This document shows, one piece after another, positions 10,791-23,120 of a DNA stretch of 64,000 bases; position 1 is the first letter of the stretch, and each line of letters begins with the position of its first letter. The translations under genes and the position numbers were made by a program. Origin of the DNA: Haemaphysalis longicornis. Lineage: Eukaryota > Arthropoda > Arachnida > Ixodida > Ixodidae. The notes beneath the pieces are model-generated. The model did not search any database and was not told the DNA's origin. It saw only the letters and a list, made by a program, of their open reading frames with translations. Location: the NCBI GenBank assembly GCA_013339765.2, contig CM023448.1, forward strand, positions 21,097,295-21,161,294, read 5' to 3'.

Positions 10791-13700
10791 TTCCTCCAGC
10801 CTTTCACCATCGGTACAAGCTGGGGAAATTTATTTGTTAACATATGTGGCGGAACAGTGTCGCCAGCGATTTGTCAGGTCAGCATTTGTATTTTCATTAC
10901 GAAGAAAAAATGACAAAGTAAAATGGTGGTTTCACGGAATAAAAACTCCTATGAGCATCAAATTTTGTGCAGGCATATGTTTAGTGTAATTAATTTATTA
11001 TGTCCTCCGCATTTATATTTCCGTAAAAGCAATATTGGTGGATTACAAAAATTTGCACAAAACCCCTCGGTACAAAACCCATACAAAACACATTAAAACC
11101 CCTCGGTAACTTCAAAACAGTACGCCTGCGGAGAGTTTGAAAATAAAGTATAGCAGATATAGCTAAAATAAATGTAACTGCGATAGACATCTACGAAGTA
11201 AAAAACGGACATACCAGCAACATCTGAACAACGTTGTGAAAACTATGTCTAAATACCGTCCACAAATGAAGCAGCAGCAACATCGAGAGTACGTCTTTAG
11301 CATAGTTGAAAGAACGTCCGACATTAAGGTACCAGCAATGTTATCTCAACATCCAAAAATTTTCATAAAATATTGCACGTTGTACGGATGTCCAATAGAG
11401 ATGCTGCTGGTACATTGACGTTCGGATCTTTTTGGGACGTCGCAGAGATGTTAGTGGTTTTCTGGGGACGCATGTTTCTTCCTTTTCGTTTTTTTCTTCC
11501 TTACTCAACGAATGTTCATTCAAGACTGGTGATTTATGGGTGTGCAAGAGGGTTAATTGGCGCTTTGTGAGGCCTTGTGTGCATTTTCGCAGGTCCCCCC
11601 AGGGAACCTGTCTTTCGTGTTGTCTAAAATAAATTTCTACAATTTGAATCCTTGGAATTACGCATTCAAGGAGTTATCGATTGGGCCGCATGTGTGGCCG
11701 TATTCACCACTTTTGGACATTTATAAAAATAACAGTCTGCTACACTCTGTCTGTTTTTAATAAAATTGGACCAACACTGAACGAAAGATTGTTAACTGCA
11801 TTTATATTAGATTAAGCTAGGATCACAATCATGGCGTGCGAAAAACGAGAGCTTGTTTTACGCCCGGAATGAACATGAACATCTATCCTTAACTGCTATG
11901 TTACTTATAATACCTTCATGGCGACGCTTTTGCTACGTATGTAGCCTTCCATAAACGACGATGAGGATCCTTGAATGAATGCTGAAAGAAAAGCGAGCAG
12001 ATATTTCCATCCGCTTGGCCACCATGCTATTACCTGCCGAAAATATTTATGTCCAATTTGTTGTGCACAACTGAATGGCGTTCGCGAAAATACTAACATA
12101 AAACCACTTAATCAACGTACTTACGCAATCAGTAGCGCTTTAATGTGACCGATGCCGTGACAGCCTGTGTATTTTCGGATTGAGTGATGATGAAATGTCT
12201 ATAGGTTTTTGAACTTACTAACTGTAGCAGCTGCCACTTTATCGACGTATTTCAGCAAAACCTTTCGCAACTTTTTCTATTAAAAACAGCAATGTTCTCC
12301 GCTAGGGAAAATATTTACACCCGAAAAGGTTCTAAATGTGACCCTGAGGTGGTCTTGCATGTCATGGCTCTGGTTTTTCTACAAAAACTTCTGGGCTATG
12401 TATTGTATGTTCAAAATTGCGTAGTAAAAGCGCTTTGGAAGCGTCGAAACGCTAGGTCGATTTTCAAGCATGAACACCCTCCTCCGGAACCAAGCCACGA
12501 ATTTGAATTCTCGCAGCTGCATTCGCATATAGCACATACCCTTATACGCCATGTTCTTTGGTCCTCAAACATTCGTAACCTGCGATCAGTGGATCCGCAG
12601 GCAACGCAGGCAAGAGCCCTTTTTACTGCAGATGTTGCGTACACTGGAGCTGGTTTAACGCGAAAAAACTCAGTGATGCAGTTCGCCTTATCCCTAAAAA
12701 TGTAATCACCGTTAACACAAACGTGAGGAGTGAACAAGCCATACTGCGCGGATACATAAGTCAAATATTCACCTAAAGCCATCCCAACGAGTAGAATTCA
12801 GTGTCGCAAAAAAAAAACTCAGGCTGATTACGGCTTTATTTGGCGTTGAACAAACTTTTCATCTGCCGCACATATTTTTTGCACCAGCTTCCATTCTGCG
12901 AAAACGGGGTTGCGTAATTATTATGGCCATTAGGATGTTTGTTCGTTAGTTCTAAAAGTACACCTTTCATGCTGCTTATGTATATTGCTTTCCGTGTTTT
13001 TTTATTTTTATTTGCCGCCTATATATTTTCCTCACAAGATGGAAGTGTGAAACACTATCCTTTTTTACCTTTTCGGTGTTTGAATTGTTGTTGCACAAGC
13101 TCTCTTGGTAGCACCAGAAGGTAAAACTACGACTCCGTCTGTCAGCAGCTTATTTAAGTTGAGTATTTTGCTAGACGTTAGGTTTTCCCAGGGAAACATT
13201 CTGATAAACCATTGGTGGTTTCGGCAACCCAAGAGTCAAATATGGAGAACGTTTTTATTTCGGTTTTGGTCGTGGGAGTCAACGATGGGACGACGCAGAT
13301 AACTTCACGTAGATTTTAGGCGACAACATTGCTAAATATTTCTGCTAACCCTAATACCAAACTCAGTTATTTTTGCAGAAGTTCATATTTTTGAATAGAA
13401 AGTATAACTGCCATTTGTGAGCGCACACACTTATTTGCGTGACAAGGCATCCCACTGGGTACGGATTCCTGAGTCGGTGGTGTTTTTCGCCAGAAAATTT
13501 GTGTTTGGTGTTCATACAAAACCTAACATTTGTAACAATTGGAGCTGCAATACATATACGTATATTTAACGCGTTACACAATTATAATCCTTAATTACTG
13601 TGAACAAAATTGAGTGCTCCTAGCACTGTTCAAAACAATATTTTTGGTTTAAAGGTTACCTGCACAAGCCTATTTCGGGACTGGATTCAGGGTTGTCAAC

Positions 13701-16700
13701 GGTATTGAAACATTTCAACCGGATATTTTAAATACGACACGGGTAGGATATTCATTCAGGTAGGTAACGGTGATATCACTGTTACTATTACCTTTTAGTA
13801 GAGGCCGAAAGGCTATACAGAAGAGCTCCTTTGCCTGTACGTGCAAGGCGATGCAAAAAAATCCGCAGTTGGCAGTGTCCGCTTCGAACGTTCACCTCAG
13901 GTGCTCCCTCCGCATTCCCTGCAGCTGGTTACAAATGAAAGTTTATTAGAGCTGCTAGTACGAGGCTGAAAAAAACTATGCATACGACGCCGCAGAGGTG
14001 ACCGTGAGCTTTGTCGACAAGAGGAGCTCAAAAGCCTTCTTAGGATCTGTTCTCACTTTACGGTAAGCATAGACAATTCTGCTATTTTTGTATCAAAGAT
14101 ATAAATGTTTTTATGCGCATCGTACAACAAGTGTCTAGCTTCAGTGCTCAATTAGGGGAACAAAATTTAGACTCGATGTTTTTACCAGGTAAGAAAACAG
14201 GGTGCTGTTTCTCGACACTGAATTGGTTCACGACGACATGACTAAATAGATGCATTTTGTTGTTTGCGCGTCCATGTATGCACCGGTGGCTGCAAGAAAG
14301 TAATTCATTCACTCCTGGTACCCAGAAGTAAATTTGCTAAACATTCTACGGTCTAATTTATGCAAGAGCAACTCGAAGTGTGAAAGTGAAATGTGGTAGC
14401 AGTTATTGACAAAAGAATGTCTTTCAACAAAAGCGGTATAGCAATACGACAACATTGTGCAATATGGGGTAAGTTAACTGCCTTCAGACCAGCCACATAT
14501 TCCCAGGAGTAAAAGTGGCAGCAAATGCCCGCACTTTGTTTTGAATCACAGGCAGAAGTCGCACAACATCCGCAAGTTTGTGTTCCCGGTCATGTGATGT
14601 TCTGACAGCGCATTTCCGAGTTATTGAAGTTGCAATCTATGGCTTTTTACTTAAGCAACGTTTTGAATCATTTCACCAAATTCAGCAGCCTTAGAAGAAG
14701 ACGTGAGCACTTCAGGTGTCGAATAGAGGGCCTGATATTGTGATAAGGGAACCTCTGTTAGGAATACTCATAATATTAGCGCTGTGCCACTGGTGGAAGA
14801 GGACGAGAACCACGACGCTCGGCAATGAATTTACGCTTCAGGTTACTTCAACGCTTCCAAACAGTGCAAATAGTTTCAAACATACGTCCCTTGCCACGTA
14901 ACATGTCCTACCGACTACAGAAAGAGAGAGTTCAAACCTGGAGCAATATTACAAATTTTGAGACCTTAAAAAAACAAGAAGCATTTGACACTAATGATGT
15001 GTTTTAACCATTGATTTCAAAATACCTCGCCCTTACTAGGTAAATTTAGTATGATACCACCCGTTAGAATCTTCCTCTGAAGGTAATGCTTGGGCCAGTC
15101 TGTTAGGCTGTCCAGTCAACAATAAACGACATAAGTACTCATGACTGAAGATTGATATGAAACTTTATAACAAAATTAGGAGAGAAGCACTTATAATAAA
15201 CTTCGGTGAGAAAATTCTTGAATGCGTAGCCTGAATCGCTGATATGATTCACCAGTTTGGTTTAAAAACAGAAGTGGTGCCCTTTTCTGAAATTGCAAGA
15301 GTACGAAAAAATAAAAAGAAAACGCCAGAGCGACGGAAATATAACGGTCGTAATGTAAGCACCAATTAAGGTAGTGTACCGGGAATGTTACAGCGCAAGA
15401 TCATCACCAGTGCTGAAGATGTTCCTACCAGGAAAATATGGGTATATGTGGGCAGGCAGAGAAGTGAACTAAAAAATGGACCAAAACTCAACGTTCATTC
15501 ACACGAAAGCAGAAGGTTCAACGAAGCTGGGGCGCCCAACCAGTGAATGGGTTTCTCTCAGCTCAAGCTGTAACGGCGGGCGGATCCAGATGTGATGCGG
15601 ACGTAGCAAAGCCAACGGGGCCACTGGCCACACGTCAGTCACGGTGTAACGTGGCCACAGCGTTAACCACAAGCTACAAATTACTTTCACATGCGCAGTA
15701 CACGTGTCACATGCAAAACAAGGGCCGCACGTCCCAGCTTTGCTATGTAACTTTTTGTCGAGCAAATGGGGGCATTTTTTAAATATAGAGGGCGCCTAGG
15801 CACTATGGTCGATGATCCCGTTGCCCAATGTTTATGATGCCGTTGAAAGCGTTTACACCGTGAAGGAAGGCTGTCTTGGAGTAGCATTTAAGGGTGACTA
15901 GTTTTGTAGAACAAGCTTAGCAACTACGTCCACGCGTAGATTTATACATTGCGCAAAAGAAGAGCAGTAGAGAGACATCGTATGGCTCTCCCTGGAAACG
16001 CTAAGCCCAGCTTTGGTCCCCTATGCAAGATCGTATAGCTTTGGGTCTAAGAAAGGCGAATAGTCTTGCCTTTTTGAGCAACACACTGGAGGGACTCCAC
16101 AGTGAAATGTACGATGAAGTGACACGAATGTTATTTTCGGAGAGTTATTGGATGCCGTGGTGGTAGGAATTAGTATACGCGTACTTTGAGTTGCGCTTCC
16201 ATGATGCGGGAAAGGATCCAATAACATCAGTATGACGCAGCAAAGCCTGCATTCCTGCCCCGCCATTGCATTGTTTTGGGCCTGGCGACGTCAATGGTAA
16301 ACCCATGCCCCCGCATTTATTAGAGGCGTATGTGCTGATACTTGTTTATTGAGAGAATTTGTTGAGTTGAAGTCGTCAGTGAGCTTGTTGTTGTTCCTGA
16401 GGGTGCCTTCTTGAGGCGTTTGTTCTCATAAGCCCAGCTACCTAAGCACTTCATTCTGTACCGGACTTAGGGTTCATTTGGCCACAAGGTAATGTTGGAC
16501 CCCATTTTTTGGCGTTAGGGTGATGGTTGTTTCAGTTAACGCTGGCCCTATTCTTATAGATACAGGGTGTTCAAGTTTTGCTGTTCACGAGTGTCCAGAG
16601 AGGCGATGTACTGGGGGTGAACCGCGCAATATTGGTTGGCGATATATTTCACGTGCGGAGCGGTAAGGTACACGCATGCATGTCTCCGTTTGACCACGCA

Positions 16701-17285
16701 TACTTGCGTAATCGACCGCGCCTACAAAACGCCGAAAGTGGCGATAGACCCTGTTAAATAAAGAGAACGAAGTGCGCCACGAGCGCAGCCAGCGGGAGCT
16801 CGCTCCACGAGCGCGGCTGTCGCGGCAGTTGGTCGTAGCCATCTTGGATAGCCGGACGTCTGATCTCCTCGTTCCCTTTCGTTACAGACCCTACATCGAA
16901 AGACACTCCATTTCAAGAGCGGCAGCAGTCACTACTGCATTTTGATGAAAACCAGGCAAACTGGCCGCTTCACCTATTGTGCAATTGAGGCGAGAGTCGC
17001 GGGATCATATGAAGCACGAAGGCCTTGCGCTAGACTCTGTGTTTTGGGGTTTCTTGCTTCTCCTTGCAATTCTTTCTCCGTTTTGTTCGAACTTTGGGCC
17101 CATCAGAACTGGGAATGAAGCGAACAACATGTTACTACTGCTAGATGACTCCATTTTCAAGATGAAGTGCATGCCGTATTTTTACACTTTCTGCAGGATC
17201 CAACGCCAGTTGTTTGATATCATGGAGCAGCGACAAATAACAACAGGCGAGCGAAACCACCAACGTTTGTTTAATTACGGCTAAC
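10791..17285. other. Long unassigned interval
   Basis: I see no gene I can support in these 6.5 kb. Open frames are short, without domain motifs, and composition is AT-rich. Noted in passing: degenerate repeats at 11190-11480, a pyrimidine-rich block near 12990-13080, and a GC-rich, CpG-containing block at about 16580-16910 with an 85-codon minus frame of no recognised family. The edge of that block (TACAGGGTGTTC at 16560) looks like a DNA-transposon terminus, but I find no matching partner. Confidence 0.4.
11190..11480. repeat. Degenerate short-period repeats in both orientations
   Basis: The motif TACCAGCAACATC and close variants recur in both orientations: ACATACCAGCAACATCTG, GTACCAGCAATGTTATC, and its reverse form GATGCTGCTGGTACATT. 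Blocks of GGATGTCC or GGACGTCG are interspersed. The period is roughly 50-60 bp. It looks like an old minisatellite or foldback structure without coding capacity. Confidence 0.35.
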
Positions 17286-17410
17286 GTGAAATTCCAATAA
17301 ATTTATTATATATATAATATATATAGATATACCAGAATATATATATATATAGAGTAGAGGAGAGAGGGAGGTAGAGATAGTGATATAGGTATATATTATA
17401 TCGAGATATA

Positions 17411-17455
<45 letters not shown>

Positions 17456-17469
17456 ATATACTACTATAT

Positions 17470-17501
<32 letters not shown>
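17286..17501. repeat. (TA)n microsatellite cluster, left of inverted repeat
   Basis: The stretch is almost pure TA dinucleotide with short GA interruptions (17353-17380). Open frames here are runs of Tyr-Ile codons and are not genes. Confidence 0.9.
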
Positions 17502-17502
<1 letters not shown>

Positions 17503-17680
17503 GTAAAATGGGTATAGCTTCTAACAAAACTGTTATTGGTCGACGTTTCGATCGGATGCCGATCTTTCTCAAGACCTTTCTCAAGGTCTTGCCGACCTTT
17601 CTCTTTGAGAAAGATCGGCATCCGATCGGAAACAGTGGACCAATAAACAGTTTTGTTAGAAGCTATACCCATTTTTTACT
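17502..17680. repeat. Inverted repeat with Penelope-terminus-like hairpin
   Basis: The arms 17502-17572 and 17605-17680 are near reverse complements. Each begins AGTAAAA..TGGGTATAGC at its outer end and is bounded by (TA)n outside. Read on the minus strand, the left arm gives CTTGAGAAAG, the stem-loop GATCGGCATCCGATC, then GAAACGTCG. This resembles in layout the CTGAAGA-hairpin-GAAAC block in the PLE terminal repeats at 31-38 kb, although the sequence differs. I infer an inverted pair of termini from another Penelope-like family; no ORF is present. Confidence 0.55.
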
Positions 17681-17715
17681 ATTTGCTACGGCAACCAAAG
17701 ACAGTCCTTCTCGTA

Positions 17716-17717
<2 letters not shown>

Positions 17718-17768
<51 letters not shown>

Positions 17769-17772
17769 TATA
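17718..17772. repeat. (TA)n microsatellite
   Basis: Pure AT dinucleotide tract between the inverted repeat and the 3' end of the RTE LINE. Confidence 0.9.
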
Positions 17773-17997
17773 TCATCACCAGCCTATTACGCTCACCGCA
17801 GGGCAACTGCCCTCTCCCGTTATCTCCAATTACCCCAGTCCCGTGCCAACTGTGACCAATTTATCCCTGCAAAGTTCTTCATCTCATCCGCCATCTAACT
17901 TCCCACCGGCCCCTGCTAAACTTGCCTTCTATAGAGATCCAGTATGTTACCTTTTAATGACCAACGGTTTATCTTGCCTGCGCACTACATGCTCTGC

Positions 17998-19600
17998 TTA
18001 CGTCCATTTCTTCCTAATTTCTACTAGTATGTCCTTAACACGCCTTTGTTTCCTGACCCACTCCGCTGTCTTCTTGTCCCTTAATGTTACATCTATCATT
18101 TTCTGCTCCATTGCCCTCTGAGTCGTTCTCAATTTAAGTTGAACCCTCTTAGTGAGCCTCCAAGTTTCTGCCCCGTATGTGAGTACCGGTAAGATGCAGC
18201 TGCCATACACTTTCTTCATCAGGAACAATGGTAGGCAGCTATTTATTATATGAGAATGTCTGCCGTATGCACTCCACCCCATTCTGATCCTTCTAATTAT
18301 CTCTGCCTCAAGTTTGGGATCTGGGGTCACAACTTGGCCTAAGTAGATATATTCTTTTACCACTTCCACTACTTCACCGCCTATCCCAAACTGTTGTGCT
18401 GTCCCGAGGTTATTGTTCGTTACTTTAATTTTCTGCATATTATTTTCAGGCCTACGGTTCTACTTCGTTCGTCTAGTGCGGAAAGCATGCTTTGCAATTC
18501 GTCCGCCGACTTACCTAGCAAGGCAACGTCATCAGCAAATATGAGGTTACTGAGGTATTCTCCATTAACCCTACTCCCACCTGTTCCCAATCCAACGTTC
18601 TGAATACTTCTTGTAAACATGCTGTGAATATCATTGGAGAGATTGTATCTCCTTGTCTGACGCCCTTCCTTATAGGTATTTTACTGCACTCTACGGAGGA
18701 TGCTGGTAGCTGTGGACCCATTGTAGATCTTCTCTAGTATTTTTACATATTGCTCATCTACTCCCTGGTTCCGTAATGCCTGAATAACTGCTAGGGTTTC
18801 GACCGAGGCAAATGCTTTCTCATATTCAAGGTAGGCTATATATAGGGTTCAGAATACTCAGCGCACTTCTCTATCACCTGATTGATTGTGTGAATATGGT
18901 CTATTGTTGACTAACCTCTACGGAACCCTGCTTGTTTTTTAGGTTGACTGAATACTAAAGTTGCAGAAATTCTCTAAGCGATTACTTTGGTAACTACCTT
19001 GTAGACGACGGACCGTGCGCTGATCGGCCTGTAATTTTTCAGGTCCTTCATGTCACCTTTCTTATAGATTAGGGTTATGTTCGCGTTCTTCAAAGATTCC
19101 GGTACGCTTGCAGTAATTAGGCATTGGGTAGAAGGAAGCCAGTTTTTAAATACCATTTCTGCGCCATCCTTCATGAGTTCAGCTGTTGTCTGATCCACGA
19201 CAAATGCTTTGCCTCCTTTCAATTCTTTCAAAGCCTGCCTTACCTATTCAGTCGTTACTGGTGGGATGTCTATCTCCTCTGAAATACTTTCTCTTTCGGC
19301 ATTATTCTGGATGTCCCGGCTACTGTACAGATCCCTATAAAACTCACCGGCCCATGTGACGATGTTATCCCTATTTGTGATCAAATTGCCTTGCTTGTCT
19401 CTAAGTACATGCATCTGATTTTTCCCCAGGAAAGACGCCTGTTTACTTCTTTCAGGCTACCTCCGTTCTTTACAGCGTATTGGATCCTCTCCATATTATA
19501 CTTCCGTATGTAAGCTGTCTTACACTTATCGATTAACTTAGAAAGCTCTGCTAGTTTTATTCTGTCAGCTGGGGTGGAGATTGTCATGGTTTGCCGTTTC
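17998..19600 (-). pseudogene. RTE LINE: reverse transcriptase, in at least four frame fragments
   Basis: A connector at 19381-19587 (ERIQYAVKNGGSLKEVNRRL) precedes the RT. Fingers motifs are at 18974-19231 (NYRPISARSVVYKVVTKV). The palm catalytic motif LIFADDVALL lies at 18420-18620, with the conserved FADD Asp pair intact. The thumb and C-terminal portion at 17998-18438 reads EYIYLGQVVTP, then RIRMGWSAYGRH and VLTYGAETW. Frame changes near 18.43, 18.6-18.7 and 19.25 kb break the gene. Family function is target-primed reverse transcription. Confidence 0.82.
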
Positions 19601-19781
19601 CTAATTACAACTTTCCTCTCCTGGGAAAGTTTAGCAGTATCCTGTGTATGCCAATGGGGCCCCGGACTTACTGCACACTCCGTGATAATGCGTGTAAGGT
19701 TGTCGCTGGCTTCCTGCGTCGTATGCTCAGCTTCCTTGGTAAGAGCTGAGTATCGGTTCTGCAGCGCGATCGTGAATTATT

Positions 19782-20117
19782 CTACTTTACCCTTACTGTT
19801 AGATCAATAATCGGCTTCTTTCGTACTAGCTTGTTACTGTCCCTCCTCAAATCTAGCTTAATTCGAGATCTTACCATACAATGGTCACTGCGCCTTACCC
19901 TTCCGATCACTTCCACAGCATTCACGACACCAGGGTTATCGCATAATATTAAGTCTATTTCATTTTTATGGTCCCCATTCGGGCTCCTCCACGTCCCCGT
20001 CAGGCTCACCTGTTTAAAGAAGGTATTCATTACGCGTAGGTTATTCCGTTCCGCAAACTCAACTAGTAGTTCCCCCCTACTATTTCTACACCCATGACTA
20101 TAGTTCCCAACTGCCAC
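19782..20117 (-). pseudogene. RTE LINE: apurinic-type endonuclease domain (C-terminal part)
   Basis: This 111-codon frame reads GELLVEFAERNNLRVMNTFF, then TWRSPNGDHKNEIDLIL and SDHCMVRSRI. The NxIDxIL and SDH elements are the C-terminal motifs of exonuclease III/APE-like LINE endonucleases; the SDH histidine is catalytic in the family. The N-terminal motifs are missing because the copy is truncated, so it cannot be active. Confidence 0.8.
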
Positions 20118-20150
20118 GTCTCCAGCTTGATGCTTGCCTTATTTAGCATT

Positions 20151-20530
20151 GAAATCTAATATAGCATTGAAATGTAGCATTGAAAAGGGGTGAAGGGGAC
20201 CTTTCAGCTTCACCCCGAGTAGTCCGAGTGGCGCTGGCTACCACCCCCAAGAACAGGAAACAAAAATACTGATACAGGGTAAAGCTGTGTTTACAGTGGT
20301 GTATTTACGATGCACATTCAGAGGCTAGTTATAACAAACCACGGTGGAAGAGAGCACCGCGCAAGCCAGGGAGCGAACGCGCTTCACCGTCAGCGTCCTC
20401 TTCATCTCTCTTCTTGATGATGATGCCCGCTAGCACAGTACATGAATGCCGTCCTATTTGTGGGGAATCTAATTAATGCCCCGTAACAATACCTAAACAT
20501 AAATACCCCAGAAAGTAAAGGGGAAATCGC
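20151..20530. other. Unassigned spacer
   Basis: No gene is seen. A short direct repeat TAGCATTGAAAT occurs near 20134, 20163 and 20175, right at the truncated 5' edge of the RTE LINE. Confidence 0.4.
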
Positions 20531-20604
20531 CCCGCCGGTAGCGTAGTGGTAATCGCACCATACCGGTATTCTGGAGGTCGTGGGTTCGGATCCCACCTGG
20601 CGGG
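20531..20604 (+). ncRNA. tRNA-like sequence with acceptor and T-arm stems (pseudo-tRNA or SINE)
   Basis: The 74-nt segment has a 7-bp acceptor stem (CCCGCCG with TGGCGGG, the last pair G-T), D-arm GCG/CGC, A box TAGCGTAGTGG, T-arm GTGGG/CCCAC around TTCGGAT (B box GGTTCGGATCC), and a T run directly after. The anticodon stem CCATA/TCTGG has a mismatch. The loop CCGGTAT puts GGT in the anticodon position with C, not T, at position 33. One extra C sits between the T-arm and acceptor. Eukaryotes rarely use a GGU threonine tRNA, so I read it as tRNA-derived rather than a working tRNA. Confidence 0.55.
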
Positions 20605-20769
20605 CATTTTTTCTTCCCTTTCTTTCTTTCTTTCCAAATTCTTTATCTGTTTCAATGACCTACCACATCCTCCCCTTTGCTTTCCGACGTTTTATTGGCT
20701 GCCAACTCTTATATCTGTGTTATTTTCAACGAGCCCCTCATTTCCTATTCTGATTCCCTGCATCAGATA

Positions 20770-20802
20770 GATATATAGTATATATATATATATATATAAT
20801 AT

Positions 20803-20845
<43 letters not shown>
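20770..20845. repeat. (TA)n microsatellite at left end of Gypsy-2
   Basis: TA dinucleotide tract running directly into the Gypsy-2 LTR. Its last four bases ATAT match the four after the right LTR. Confidence 0.9.
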
Positions 20846-21073
20846 TGTAATGGGGTATGTGGACTGCAAAAATTAGGAATGGCGGACAAGTCTTGTAATG
20901 GCTATGTGCTATCAGACATCGTCATGTTGCAAGCAGACAACCAGCCGCGCACGTGTGAACGAAGAAGCTCGGACTGCGAAGCTTTGGGTGTGATCGTTTG
21001 TCGGCTCTCTCTCTCTCTGCGTTTCTGGACCTCTGCGACCATCCGCATTTACTAGCAAATAAACCCCGTTTCA
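20846..21073 (+). repeat. Gypsy-2 5' LTR (228 bp)
   Basis: It starts TGTAATGGGG and ends CCCCGTTTCA, followed three bases later by TGGTGGAGGTTGC. The left flank is ATAT of a TA tract. An AATAAA-like signal lies near its 3' end (21057-21062). Confidence 0.85.
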
Positions 21074-21230
21074 TTTTGGTGGAGGTTGCGGTTCTCCAGC
21101 TACGCCCTCTAGCAACGCCCGTGTGGGTTCGTGAAGCATTCGTCTCAAGGATCAAGGATCGCGTCCATTCGCGTCGGTAGGCGTCCCTGACCAAGCCCTG
21201 GAACTACGCAGCCGCACCATACCAACCGCC

Positions 21231-22483
21231 ATGCCTGGCGGTAACGACAGGCCCACTGTGCCTCCGAGCCCAGCTATCATCTGCGCTGGCGCTCTTCGTG
21301 AACGTGAACCTGAAATGTTCAACGGCAATGAGGAGCAAGACGTTAGGAACTGGTTGGCGTCCTTTGAATGCTTGAGTACGCATAACAGATGGGATGACGC
21401 CATGCAACCTAATAACGTCAGCTTTTTTTCCTCCGGTCTCACCCAAGTGTGGTTCAACAACCACGGATCCGCCATGAGCGCCTTGCCGGCCTTCGAGACA
21501 GAATTAATTGCAACTTTTGGCCGTCCCACTGTGCGGAAACTGCGCGCCGAAAAACGCTTGCACTGCCGCGCCCGGAAGACAGACAAGACCTTCACAAGGT
21601 ACATCGATGATGTTTTGGACCTCTGCAAGCGTGGGAACCCATCTAAGACAGAGACCCAGAAAATCAAGCACTTCATGAAAGGCATAGACGAGGGTGGCTT
21701 CCAGACGCTCTTGGCGAGAGGCCCGGGTTCCGTTGCTGAACTGGTGAACCTTTGTCAGAGTTACGACTAACTTCGTGAACAGCGAGTGTGAACATGACGC
21801 ACCTCCGTCCAAGACGACACCATAGCGACCATGGTCAGTGACCCCGACAACTCTTCTTTGCTGTGGATGACCAAACAGATAGTGTGGGAAGAAGTCGCCG
21901 GTCAGCTCTCCCTGCTGCCATACAGCACGGAGCCTTCGTCTACTTTGCGGCCAACAATCTGAAGCGTAATTCATGAGCAAGTTGCTGACGCCATTCTGCC
22001 GACTCGCAGTGCGCCTCCTTGTCATAACTTGAGCGTTACCACCCCGCTGCCGTATGCCGAAAGCGTCGCAAGGACTTCGGTACTTATCGTACATTACGCT
22101 GACGCTGTGGGTGTCCCCCTCGGCCGGTCTCCATGTCTTACCAACACCCTGTACCGATGAGGCCACCGCCATTGTCTCGGCCTCCGCCACAATCCAGCAG
22201 TGCCTGGCGAACATGGGATAACCGTCCAATCTGTTTCAATTGTCGTTATGCCGGACATGTTGCCCGATACTGCCGCCGACGCCTGACGCCCACCGACGAC
22301 GATACAGGAGACCCTACTTATTGCCATCGAAGCCGATCACCACCCGAAGTCTCTTACGGGTCCGACTTCACCGCTGCACCTTCTGATTCCCGCACATTCG
22401 CTACCCGTCGCTCGCACTCCCCTCGTCGTCGGTCTCTTTCTCCCATGCGCAGCCGACCAACCGTTACCGAAGAGGAAAACTAG
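21231..22483 (+). pseudogene. Gypsy-2 gag (capsid and CCHC nucleocapsid), broken
   Basis: The first ATG after the primer-binding site opens a 179-codon frame beginning MPGGNDRPTV. It contains the capsid signature ICAGALREREPEMFNGNEEQ and RNWLASFE, close to the gag of Gypsy-5 and Gypsy-6. It stops at 21770. After further breaks, 22133-22483 encodes AWRTWDNRPICFNCRYAGH and then VARYCRRR, a complete CCHC knuckle (Cys-x2-Cys-x4-His-x4-Cys). The capsid function is known for the family; this copy cannot make full-length Gag. Confidence 0.8.
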
Positions 22484-22680
22484 TTGACGCAGTTCAGGCG
22501 GCAAGAACTGCGTTATCAGCGAACTATCCAAGACCTCATTTTACATGCGGAGCATCTTATAGCGGTGGCCTGTCCCGCGTAGGCGTCGGCGTCGTCGGCG
22601 TCCGCACTCACACTGCGCATGCGCAACTCTCCTCCTTACACCCACAGCTGCGTGATACTACACAATACCAAAAAAGAAAT

Positions 22681-22770
22681 AGCGGCGCCCGGTTTTGATC
22701 CCATTAATTTCTGGCCGCAACGGGATGTACGCGGTGCTCTTCCCACTACGCTAAAAATCCGGGACAGGAG
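22681..22770 (-). ncRNA. tRNA-like Pol III promoter sequence inside the insert
   Basis: On the minus strand TTAGCGTAGTGGGAAGAGC resembles an A box, and GGGATCAAAACC stands where a B box (GGTTCGANTCC) is expected. A CCCGG / CCGGG pairing could close the ends. A T-rich run (TATTTCTTTTTT) follows. The A box closely resembles that of the tRNA-like sequence at 20531. Confidence 0.3.
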
Positions 22771-23120
22771 CACGTGCTACCAACGCGCTTTATGTCCTTG
22801 ACTAATTCAAACTACGTCAAGAAGCTACTGATACAACGAAGGCACGCAAAGCTGCACGTAAACGGAAAAGACGAACTGAAAACTTTAGATGAGGGTGTTG
22901 AATTTCCCGTGTAAAAGCTGTGGAGGGAAGCGCCACGCGCCTTGCAGCTCAACCAGCCCCATCCGCAGCGCCTCTGATGCTGATTCTGGCAGGATGCCCC
23001 TAGTGATTGGCCAACCAAAGATTCCATCACGAGATAGGTTCGCGTTCAACCACCGTCGTCATCTTCCCATAAGGGAACCGCTGAAGAAGAAGGAGAAGAC
23101 AAAGCTGCGAAGAGGAGAGC

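Larger units (their letters stand above)
17773..20150 (-). mobile_element. RTE-type (BovB-like) LINE, 5'-truncated and degraded
   Basis: Minus-strand frames give, in order, the C-terminal part of an APE-type endonuclease, a connector and an RTE-type reverse transcriptase. The phrasing of the RT and of the region after it (FADD palm, VLTYGAETW thumb) is characteristic of the RTE clade. The 5' end is cut inside the endonuclease near 20150, the usual result of incomplete target-primed reverse transcription. The 3' end abuts TA repeat and reads GGTGATGATA on the minus strand, the kind of short simple 3' tail seen in RTE elements. Confidence 0.82.

Noticed and set aside
16560..16910. A DNA-transposon end (TACAGGGTGTTC) with an 85-codon minus frame
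   Set aside because: I found no matching second terminus, no transposase and no target duplication.
20531..20604. A functional tRNA gene
   Set aside because: Anticodon stem mismatch, C at position 33, an extra base before the acceptor and an atypical GGU anticodon argue against it; kept as tRNA-like.
17653..20889. Tyr-Ile-rich frames across TA tracts
   Set aside because: Pure microsatellite translation.
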